Assembly (NCBI GenBank): GCA_029288095.1
Contig: JARFPW010000275.1
Span: forward strand, 1-17,780
Length of the DNA: 17,780 nt
Source: Gemmatimonadota bacterium
Lineage (GTDB): Bacteria > Gemmatimonadota > Gemmatimonadetes > Palauibacterales > Palauibacteraceae
Reading direction: 5' to 3'
Positions 7,861 to 14,349 of the stretch are shown piece after piece. Position 1 is the stretch's first letter. Each line of letters opens with the position of its first letter. A program made the translations under genes and the position numbers. The notes under the pieces were generated by a model that had not been told where the DNA came from, searched no databases, and saw nothing but the letters and a program-made list of their open reading frames with translations.

Positions 7861-8253
7861 ATGATCCGCATCCCGCGCACAGACCATCCACCCGAGCGGA
7901 CCCGGAAGTTCCACCAGGCCGCGATCGTCTACCTGCACTACGCCATCCTTTACGAGGCCGGTGCGTATGTGCTCCTGCAGCGGGGGCTGTTCCCGGGCAC
8001 CCGCGGTCCCGAATGGGTCTGGTTCGTTACGGGTGCCGCGATTGCCGCGCTGGTCATCGTCCTGCTCTGGTGGTGGCAGAACGTCTGGTTCGCGCGTGTC
8101 ATGTGGGTTCTCGTGGCGCTCCGGCTGCCGACACTGTTTGAAGGCGCGTTCTTCGGGAGTGACCTGCAGATCCCGCCGATGCTGTATGCGGCGGCCGCCC
8201 TTGTGGTGCTCTTGAACCTGTGGGCACTGGCTCGGGCGGCCTGGGACGTCTAG
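7861..8253 (+). CDS. Small polytopic membrane protein, function unknown
   Basis: 130 aa from the ATG at 7861. A GTG at 7795 would add 22 residues. Neither start has a good ribosome site, and I prefer the ATG because the residues before it look non-coding. A short basic N-terminus with HPPERTRKFHQAA leads into four likely membrane helices (about 18-40, 53-73, 77-95 and 106-126). The third contains Arg and Pro (ALRLPTLFEGAFFG follows it). The pattern resembles uncharacterised membrane proteins of Gemmatimonadota-type genomes, and I recognise no catalytic residues. It ends three bases before the stop of the convergent DUF481 gene. Confidence 0.7.
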   Translation: MIRIPRTDHPPERTRKFHQAAIVYLHYAILYEAGAYVLLQRGLFPGTRGPEWVWFVTGAAIAALVIVLLWWWQNVWFARVMWVLVALRLPTLFEGAFFGSDLQIPPMLYAAAALVVLLNLWALARAAWDV

Positions 8254-8256
8254 AGG

Positions 8257-8991
8257 TCAGAAGTCGAAAACGAGTCCCGTGCTCAAGCGAAGGTCGGTCG
8301 GTTCCACCCCCGCTGGCGGCCGGGATTCGCGCTGAAAATCGAACCGCACTACCAGGTCGAGTTCGCCGACCACATCCACCCGGATGGACGACGCGATAAA
8401 CAGGCGGTCGTCTTCCCAGTCGGCGAACCGGGGCTGGTAGAACGCGCTGAGATCCAGTCGCAGAGTCTCGGTCACATTTCCGACGGCGCTCACGAAGTAC
8501 GACCCGCGGAACTCGTTCTCCCGATCGCCGGTGGGATCGTCGGTGAACGTCTCGCCTTCGAACATGGCCGAGACCCCAATGGATCCCTCCCACACCTCCT
8601 CACGGACGATGTCGATCCGGGTTCCCGCACCGGCTAGCGTTCGACTCTCGATGCGGCGGAACGGATCGGATGAGTGCTGCAGGAAGATTAGCGTCGACAA
8701 AGCCGGGGTCAGCCGATAATTGTGCCGGAGGTGGACGAGTAGTGACTCAGCGACCTTCTCGCCGCTGGCCCGGCGAACAGCGGCATTCGTGAAACCCCTC
8801 ACCCGGTGGCGTTCCGAGACCAGTTGCAGGCTCGCCCCTCCCGCGAACTCGAGGTAATCGGTGTTGCCGCTCGCGATGGCGAAGCGGGCCTCCACGTCGC
8901 CGTCCCAGCCTGGCTCCGCGTCAGACCAGCGCCGGAGCGTGTTCACGATCTGAGCGTTGGCCGGTGGGGCGAGGAAACCGCCGGCCAGCAC
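8257..8991 (-). CDS. DUF481-type outer-membrane beta-barrel protein
   Basis: 244 aa from the GTG at 8991. The body shows alternating amphipathic strands, the opening WDGDVEARFAIASGNTDYLEF typical of DUF481 (PF04338), and an aromatic C-terminal end VFDF, as expected of an outer-membrane barrel. The true N-terminus is probably longer. The frame upstream of GTG 8991 encodes SRLAIVLATVLAGGFLAP followed by PANA-Q, a good signal peptide, but contains no ATG, GTG or TTG before the nrdJ stop at 9067-9069, which is in the same frame. A CTG at 9021 is the natural candidate. No ribosome site supports either codon. It lies directly downstream of nrdJ on the same strand and may share its transcript, although a functional link is not obvious. 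Confidence 0.8.
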   Translation of the reverse strand: MLAGGFLAPPANAQIVNTLRRWSDAEPGWDGDVEARFAIASGNTDYLEFAGGASLQLVSERHRVRGFTNAAVRRASGEKVAESLLVHLRHNYRLTPALSTLIFLQHSSDPFRRIESRTLAGAGTRIDIVREEVWEGSIGVSAMFEGETFTDDPTGDRENEFRGSYFVSAVGNVTETLRLDLSAFYQPRFADWEDDRLFIASSIRVDVVGELDLVVRFDFQRESRPPAGVEPTDLRLSTGLVFDF

Positions 8992-9066
8992 CGTCGCAAG
9001 GACGATGGCAAGCCGGCTCAGGTGGTGGGAAGCTGTGCCCGGGCCCGTAGTCTCTACCCTACCCGG

Positions 9067-11604
9067 TCAGCCGCACTCGCTGTAGCCGCAGGCGTGGCAC
9101 TTTACGCACCCCTCGGCGAACTCGAGGCCGCTACCGCAGTCGGGACAGGTGCCGATGAACGTTAGGGCGGCCTGCTCCTCGAACCGGTGGATGACCGGCT
9201 TCTCAGCGGTTTGCGTGCCGCCGTTCGTGGTCTTGGCGGCACCGGGGTCCGGAATCGGGAGGGACTGCTGAATCCCTTCCTTCTCTTCCAGGTGCCTCTC
9301 GATGACCTGCGCGATGGCGTCCGGGCTCGACAGGACCTTGTTCGGACCCATGCCTACAAACCGATCGGAAGAGATCCCACGGAGCTGCTTGTGGACCTGT
9401 CGCAGTGAAATGCCGCTCCGAAGCGTCAGGCTGATCAGCCGGCCGATGGCTTCGGCGTCGGCCATTGCCGGTCCGCCCGCCTTGCCCAGCGCGACGAACA
9501 CCTCGAACGGGCGTCCCTCCTCGTCCTCGTTGATCGTGACATACATGTCGCCTAGCGGTGAGGCGATCTTTCGCGTTACGCCTCGAAGTTCGGACGGCCG
9601 CGAGCGGACCTGCGGCGCCTTCATCCGGCCGCCTTCGAGGGCGGCGATCGTCTTGCCGGTTTCCTCCAGCTCGGTCTCCAGCTCGGCGATCCTGCCGAGC
9701 GCCGCCGTAAGCGCCTCAGCGAGTTCGGGGTCACCCACCTGTTCGAAAGCACCGGTGCCAGCTTCCGCGACGACCTTTTGAGCCGTCTTGCCGGTCGACA
9801 GCACCTGCGCGTCGCGCGACCCGTCCCGATAAACCGTCACTCCCTTGCACTTCAGTTGATACGCCAGCTCGTAGATCTTCCGAACGTCTTCCTCCGTCGC
9901 ATCGTGCGGGAAGTTGCAGGTCTTGGAGATCGCGGAGTCCGTGTACTGCTGGAATGCCGCCTGCATCCGGATGTGCTGTTCCGGCGTCACGTCGTGCGCC
10001 GTGGTGAACGTTTCCTGCACGTCCGTGGGGACCTCGTCGAAATGGATGTGTCCTTCCGTGGCGATGCGCTCCATCAGCTCGTCCGAATACCAGCCCTGCT
10101 CCCTGGCGATCTCGACGAACTTCGGGTTGACGTCGGGCATCAGTACGCCCGCCTGGTTGCGCATGAACGCTACGGCGAACAACGGTTCGATCCCGCTTGA
10201 GCAACCGGCGATGATCGAGATCGTACCGGTCGGCGCTACCGTGGTCATGTTGCAGTTCCGCAGACGCCGCATCGGTCGGATTCGACTGCCGCTGTTGTCA
10301 CGTGCGCAGGTGTCGTCCGGCCCCCAGATGGACTTCTCCCACTCCGGAAACACACCTCGTTCACGCGCCAGGCGCTCCGATTCGACCTTTGCTTCCTCGT
10401 CCACGAACCTCATCAACTCGCGCCCGAGTTCGATCGAACGGGGCGACCCGTACGGCTCTCCGAGCTGCACCAGCATGTCCGCCCAGCCCATCACACCGAG
10501 GCCGATCCGTCGTATGCTCTTCGACAACTCTTCGATCGGGGCGAGTGGATACTTGTTCGCATCGATCACGTTGTCGAGAAAGTGCGTCGACTTGTGTACG
10601 GCGGTCCGCAGCGCTTCCCACTCGATCTTCCCGTCCTCGACGAAGGCGCCGACGTTTACCGAACCCAGGTTACACACATCGTAGGGCAGGAGCGGTTGCT
10701 CACCGCATGGATTCGTGGCCTCGTAGGAGCCCATGTGAGGAACCGGGTTGTACCGGTTCGCTTCGTCGATGAAGTAGACGCCGGGTTCTCCATTACGCCA
10801 CGCACCATATATGACCTTGCCGAACACTTCGCGCGCGTCCAACTGACCCACGACTTCACCACCACGTGGATTGTGCAGGTCGTAGGGCTCGTCTCGCTCG
10901 ACCGCGGCCATGAAGTCATCCGTGATCGCTACCGAAATGTTGAAGTTGGTGATCTTGTTGGTGTCCGACTTACAGTCGATGAAGTGCAGGATGTCTGGAT
11001 GGTCGACGCGAAGGATGCCCATGTTGGCTCCACGACGCGTACCGCCCTGCTTAACGGCTTCCGTGGAGGCGTCGTAAACCTCCATGAAGCTGACCGGTCC
11101 GCTCGCCACACCCATCGTCGATTTCACGACGTCTCCCTGGGGACGCAGTCGCGAAAAGCCGAACCCCGTTCCACCGCCCGACTGGTGAATCAGCGCCATG
11201 TCCCTCAGGGTCTCGTAGATCCCCTCGAGGCTGTCCGGCACGGGGAGGACGAAGCACGCACTCAACTGGCCGAGAGGGCGCCCCGCGTTCATCAATGTGG
11301 GACTGTTGGGCTCGAACTGACCCGTCGCCATCATCTCGTAGAATTCACGAGCGGTAGACTCGATCTCGGCTTCGGTCGCGCCATAGGCTGCATCCCTGCC
11401 GGCTATTACCCGGGCTACCCGCCAGAACATATCGTTCGGCGACTCGATCAATTCGAGGTCGTCGTTCTTCTTCAGGTAGCGCTTTCCGAGAACGGTTACT
11501 GCATTCTCGGTCAGGCGAGGTTCCGGCAGGTCGGCCGGTGTGTTCCCAGAGTCGATGGAGGCGGGGGCCGCCTTCGTTTTCGTCGCCGCGTCGGGTGACT
11601 GCAT
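9067..11604 (-). CDS. nrdJ: Adenosylcobalamin-dependent (class II) ribonucleoside-diphosphate reductase
   Basis: 845 aa. It makes deoxyribonucleotides with a coenzyme B12 radical and no oxygen requirement. The catalytic barrel shows NPCGEQ (298-303) with Cys300 as the thiyl radical site and Glu302 as the general base. The redox pair should be Cys117 (in LSACFVLP) plus a later cysteine, probably Cys451 in RRLRNCNMTTVAPTGTIS. The TSCPD domain follows (about 672-748). The C-terminus ends in a cysteine-rich tail (CPDC at 820-823, CVKCHACGYSEC at 833-844), which re-reduces the active site or binds zinc in this family. Between barrel and TSCPD a predicted coiled coil (about 626-658) is inserted. 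There is no N-terminal ATP-cone. The ATG at 11604 is preceded by GAGGAG, rather far away. Expression is likely controlled by NrdR through the sites at 11834-11881. Confidence 0.97.
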   Translation of the reverse strand: MQSPDAATKTKAAPASIDSGNTPADLPEPRLTENAVTVLGKRYLKKNDDLELIESPNDMFWRVARVIAGRDAAYGATEAEIESTAREFYEMMATGQFEPNSPTLMNAGRPLGQLSACFVLPVPDSLEGIYETLRDMALIHQSGGGTGFGFSRLRPQGDVVKSTMGVASGPVSFMEVYDASTEAVKQGGTRRGANMGILRVDHPDILHFIDCKSDTNKITNFNISVAITDDFMAAVERDEPYDLHNPRGGEVVGQLDAREVFGKVIYGAWRNGEPGVYFIDEANRYNPVPHMGSYEATNPCGEQPLLPYDVCNLGSVNVGAFVEDGKIEWEALRTAVHKSTHFLDNVIDANKYPLAPIEELSKSIRRIGLGVMGWADMLVQLGEPYGSPRSIELGRELMRFVDEEAKVESERLARERGVFPEWEKSIWGPDDTCARDNSGSRIRPMRRLRNCNMTTVAPTGTISIIAGCSSGIEPLFAVAFMRNQAGVLMPDVNPKFVEIAREQGWYSDELMERIATEGHIHFDEVPTDVQETFTTAHDVTPEQHIRMQAAFQQYTDSAISKTCNFPHDATEEDVRKIYELAYQLKCKGVTVYRDGSRDAQVLSTGKTAQKVVAEAGTGAFEQVGDPELAEALTAALGRIAELETELEETGKTIAALEGGRMKAPQVRSRPSELRGVTRKIASPLGDMYVTINEDEEGRPFEVFVALGKAGGPAMADAEAIGRLISLTLRSGISLRQVHKQLRGISSDRFVGMGPNKVLSSPDAIAQVIERHLEEKEGIQQSLPIPDPGAAKTTNGGTQTAEKPVIHRFEEQAALTFIGTCPDCGSGLEFAEGCVKCHACGYSECG

Positions 11605-11850
11605 GAGGTTCCGTGCTCCTCGCTTCTCAGCCTCTTCTACTGCCTGTTATTTCTACCCCCGAGGGGGACGATTTCGCCTGGTTGCCCCTTGCTCATCGCC
11701 GGTTTTCAAGGTGACTACTCCCCGCCGGGTGGTTGACACCCGCTGAAAATATTCCCCTGAAATGCGTGCGTTGTTTTGTCGGACCGGGCGGGACAGGGCC
11801 GGGTGGTCCGGGCGGCGTCCCAGCCGCCACACACCCCAATATGTTGGGGC
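11605..11850 (-). promoter_or_regulatory. Long, potentially structured 5' leader of nrdJ
   Basis: From the predicted transcription start near 11850 to the ATG at 11604 there are about 245 nt with no open gene. On the minus strand several hairpins are possible: a 6-bp stem 11780-11785 with 11805-11810 (loop 19), a 6-bp stem 11726-11731 with 11737-11742 (loop 5), and a C-run/G-run stem 11656-11659 with 11664-11667 about 50 nt before the start codon. I looked for a cobalamin-riboswitch B12 box, which would fit a B12-dependent enzyme, and did not find a convincing one. An RNA motif named nrdJ has been described upstream of such genes, but I cannot match it by eye. Confidence 0.45.
11834..11849 (-). 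promoter_or_regulatory. NrdR box 1 (operator at transcription start of nrdJ)
   Basis: CCCCAATATGTTGGGG is a near-perfect palindrome that matches the NrdR-box consensus (ACACwATATATwGTGT) at 11 of 16 positions, including the AATATnTT core. It starts where transcription of nrdJ is predicted to begin, just downstream of the -10 hexamer, so bound repressor would block initiation. Confidence 0.8.
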
Positions 11851-11856
11851 TCGAAT

Positions 11857-11885
11857 AGAATAAAAACCCAATATGTAGTGGTCAA
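11857..11885 (-). promoter_or_regulatory. Sigma70-type promoter of nrdJ
   Basis: On the minus strand TTGACC (11885-11880; five of six consensus bases) is followed after exactly 17 bases by TATTCT (11862-11857; four of six). Transcription would start near 11850. The surroundings are much more AT-rich than the rest of the window. Both NrdR boxes overlap or flank it. Confidence 0.75.
11866..11881 (-). promoter_or_regulatory. NrdR box 2 (operator inside nrdJ promoter)
   Basis: ACCCAATATGTAGTGG matches the NrdR-box consensus at 13 of 16 positions. It fills the promoter spacer and touches the -35 hexamer. Its centre is 32 bp from that of box 1, about three helical turns, the spacing usual for paired NrdR boxes on one DNA face. 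Confidence 0.85.
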
Positions 11886-11917
11886 GGCCTGAATTGTAAC
11901 AAGCGCGGACGCCAGGC

Positions 11918-12457
11918 CTATTCTAACCCGTCAGACGACCTCCAGCGACCGGCACGGTACCCCTCTTTCAGCACCAGATAGTGCGCGACGGTGCGGCGTG
12001 CACGAGACAGCAGTCCGTCGTCCACCTCGCGCGTGACGCGTCCCGGAACGCCGACGACGAGACTTCGTGGCGGCACCACCATGCCTTCGGGTACGACCGC
12101 TCCAGCGCCAATCACCGATTGCTCACCGACGACCGCGTGGGACAGTACGATCGCTCCCATCCCGATCAGGCATCCGTCTCCTATGCTGCACCCGTGGATG
12201 ACAGCTCGATGTCCGACCCCGACGTCCGCGCCGATGTCGCAAGGCTGATCCGTGTCCACGTGGACTACTGTGAGATCCTGGATGTTTGTGCGCGCTCCGA
12301 TCCGGATCGAGGCGATGTCTCCGCGAAGGATGCATCCGTACCACACGCTGGCGTCGGCCTCCAGGACCACGTCACCAGTAACGACTGCTCCCGGCGCGAT
12401 CCAGGCACCTGCATGGACGGTCGGCTCGACCCTCGTCGTCAGCTGATCGATCCTCAC
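11918..12457 (-). CDS. Gamma-class carbonic anhydrase family protein (left-handed beta-helix)
   Basis: 179 aa from the GTG at 12457, which forms a GTGA overlap with the amidase stop. The longer open frame upstream only duplicates amidase DNA in another frame. Hexapeptide-repeat strands run through most of the protein (IAPGAVVTGDVVLEADASVW, then IGAGAVVPEGMVVPPRSLVVGVPG). The three metal ligands of the gamma-CA/YrdA/PaaY family are present: His66, His83 and His88 (VVHVDTDQPCDIGADVGVGH then AVIHGC). Also present are Arg45-Gly46-Asp47 (RGD) and Gln60, which contact the metal-site network in relatives. It is probably a trimer with metal at the subunit interface. Many members lack measurable carbonic anhydrase activity, so the reaction stays open. 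It is the last gene of the murein-recycling operon and an unexpected member. Confidence 0.92.
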   Translation of the reverse strand: MRIDQLTTRVEPTVHAGAWIAPGAVVTGDVVLEADASVWYGCILRGDIASIRIGARTNIQDLTVVHVDTDQPCDIGADVGVGHRAVIHGCSIGDGCLIGMGAIVLSHAVVGEQSVIGAGAVVPEGMVVPPRSLVVGVPGRVTREVDDGLLSRARRTVAHYLVLKEGYRAGRWRSSDGLE

Positions 12458-14349
12458 GGCTGGCGACGCGGTAGCTCTGCCGCCTGGCGTAGGAATTCCC
12501 CGATTCCATCCAGGACGCCTTGAGCATATCTCGCCTGAAACTCCGGTGTCTTGAGCGCCGCTTCGTGCGAGGGGATCATCATGAACGCCCCTTCTGCCAG
12601 TACCGATGGCATCCAGGACATCCGGGTGACGGCAAGGTCTCCCCAATACACGCCGAGATCACGAAGTCTCATCGAGGCCAGCATGCCTTCCTGCACGGCC
12701 TCGGCCAGGGCGTGGGAGTGCGGATGGTAGTGGTAGGTGCTCGTCCCCTCCCGCCCCACGGGCTGCACACCGTCCGGCAAAGCATTGTTGTGGATCGACA
12801 CGAAGACGTCCGCGTCCGCCTCGATCGCCCGTTGCGTTCGCTCGTACAGGCCCACCGCAAGCGTATCGTCGCGGATCAAAACCGGGATCCCGCCCGCTTC
12901 GCTCACCAGGCGTGCCATGATCCTGCCGATCGCCAGGTTCGCGTCTCCCTCGTAGTACCCTGTCGGGCCGTGTGCGCCGGCCCCCGGGTGTCCCGGATCG
13001 ATCGCGATGCGCCGGCCCCGAAGGGGGGCTACCGGATCGATCTGTGGCGGGCGGCGAATCTCGAACTCCAGTTCTGCACCACCGGCTGGCTGCGGGACCC
13101 AGCTCAGGCGATAGCCCCACACCCGCTCGACGAGACGGATACGCAAGCGATAGCGCTCGCCGGGGAGCTGCTCCCATTCGATGCGATCGAGCAGTCGACC
13201 ACCAGCTCCCTCCCGAATCCGATTCGTCACTCCCGTTGCCCCGAACATCGTGACCTCGATCGTGTGCGCGTCCGGCTCCGTAACCGCGACAGGAAGTGCC
13301 GCGGCAAGCCAGGTGCGCATCACGAGTCGATCGGGGCGCACCTCGAACCGCAGATCTCCGACCTCGCTGCGCGGCGGAACACTCCCTTGAGGTTGGAACT
13401 CCAGATCGTCTTCGGTGACCCATGCGGCGAGCCCCGGTGCGAGCGTGAGCCGCCAGCGGTTTCCAGCTCGACCGTCTACGAAGGCCCGAGTACCGTTCGG
13501 CAAAATCCAGCGATAGGGCCCGTACGGCATCGGCCGGGCATTAATCATCCCGTCCGCGCCGCCTGCCGGATCTTCAGGTTCGCGCAGCACGGCGACCGGG
13601 AGGTCCGAGGGGTCCAGAATGCGCAGCGGCACTACGAATGAACCCCGAGCGTTCGTGTCGGACATTGTCACCCGCACGCCGAGGCGCAGGGAGTCGGCCT
13701 GCTCGCTCCAATTGCAATCCTCCGGTGCGCAGGCGATCCGATAGAATGACTCGGCTTCCATGGTGATGCCGTACTCACCCGCCGACTCTGTCTCGATCAT
13801 CGGGTGACGTTCGCGGCCGGCATCCAACGTTACTTCCGCTCCCGGCGACGCCCGCACGGTCAGGGTGAACGATTCTCCCGGGACTGCCCAACGAACCTCG
13901 CGGTCTTCGAGCGACTCCGGGTCGATCCACGCCGTGCCCGGCTCACCCTCGAACGGAGTCTCCGGAAGAAGAAACGGGTGACGCAGCGTGTCGAGTTCAC
14001 TGCCCCGCCGGGCTACCAGCAGATAGGAAGCGGTGTCACCCGCCTCCGCCTGCGGGACGGGGAGGAACGCCAGGAAGGATCCGTTCGGATTCACATCGAT
14101 GAATTGACCATTGATGATCAGGGTCGCATCACCGGTACCGACGGATCCGAAGACGAAGTTCGAATCGCTGGCCGTGATCCGCTGGTGCGAGTCCGGGTAC
14201 TCGACGTACAGCTCGATCGCCCCGGTGATCGTGGGTATCGGGGGCAGGACACTCTCGATGATACCTGGGGGGAGCGGACCCGATCCGATCGAGCCGCCGC
14301 CACACGCGGCGACGAGGACCAACGATGCGACGGACCGGCGAACCATCAT
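12454..14349 (-). CDS. Lipoprotein N-acetylmuramoyl-L-alanine amidase (Amidase_3)
   Basis: 631 aa. The ATG at 14349 overlaps the symporter stop (ATGA) and has a strong ribosome site (GGGAGAGGTG). Residues 1-16 form a lipoprotein signal (lipobox VAAC, Cys16). Then come an Ig/glucodextranase-B-like module (about 42-100, FVFGSVGTGDATLIINGQFI), a second beta domain, an SH3-like module (about 275-318, YRWILPNGTRAFVDGRAG) and a beta-rich AMIN-like region (about 330-435). The catalytic zinc domain occupies about 446-620, with IAIDPGHPG (His454), YYEGDANL (Glu467), VFVSIHNNA (His520) and VLAEGAFMM (Glu586), the complete Amidase_3 set. It should cleave the bond between MurNAc and the stem peptide in the envelope, either in cell separation or to release recyclable fragments. 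Confidence 0.95.
   Translation of the reverse strand: MMVRRSVASLVLVAACGGGSIGSGPLPPGIIESVLPPIPTITGAIELYVEYPDSHQRITASDSNFVFGSVGTGDATLIINGQFIDVNPNGSFLAFLPVPQAEAGDTASYLLVARRGSELDTLRHPFLLPETPFEGEPGTAWIDPESLEDREVRWAVPGESFTLTVRASPGAEVTLDAGRERHPMIETESAGEYGITMEAESFYRIACAPEDCNWSEQADSLRLGVRVTMSDTNARGSFVVPLRILDPSDLPVAVLREPEDPAGGADGMINARPMPYGPYRWILPNGTRAFVDGRAGNRWRLTLAPGLAAWVTEDDLEFQPQGSVPPRSEVGDLRFEVRPDRLVMRTWLAAALPVAVTEPDAHTIEVTMFGATGVTNRIREGAGGRLLDRIEWEQLPGERYRLRIRLVERVWGYRLSWVPQPAGGAELEFEIRRPPQIDPVAPLRGRRIAIDPGHPGAGAHGPTGYYEGDANLAIGRIMARLVSEAGGIPVLIRDDTLAVGLYERTQRAIEADADVFVSIHNNALPDGVQPVGREGTSTYHYHPHSHALAEAVQEGMLASMRLRDLGVYWGDLAVTRMSWMPSVLAEGAFMMIPSHEAALKTPEFQARYAQGVLDGIGEFLRQAAELPRRQP

Noticed and set aside
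9061..9069. Possible TGA read-through (selenocysteine) joining nrdJ to the DUF481 frame
   Set aside because: NrdJ normally ends in a CGYSxC-type tail, as here, and the next frame opens into an independent signal peptide. No SECIS-like hairpin was seen.
10582..11598. Open plus-strand frame of 338 codons antisense to nrdJ
   Set aside because: The frame mirrors conserved nrdJ codons; its translation has no recognisable domain and no ribosome site.
11605..11850. Cobalamin riboswitch upstream of nrdJ
   Set aside because: The B12-box sequence and the typical core segments are not visible. The region is kept only as a structured leader of unknown type.
11885..11919. Terminator hairpin after the carbonic-anhydrase-like gene (AGGCCTG/CAGGCCT)
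   Set aside because: The seven-base stem has a 21-base loop, overlaps the stop codon and is not followed by a T tract, so it is too weak to call.
12520..13641. Open plus-strand frame of 373 codons antisense to the amidase
   Set aside because: Shadow of the amidase coding sequence, with biased composition and no known motif.
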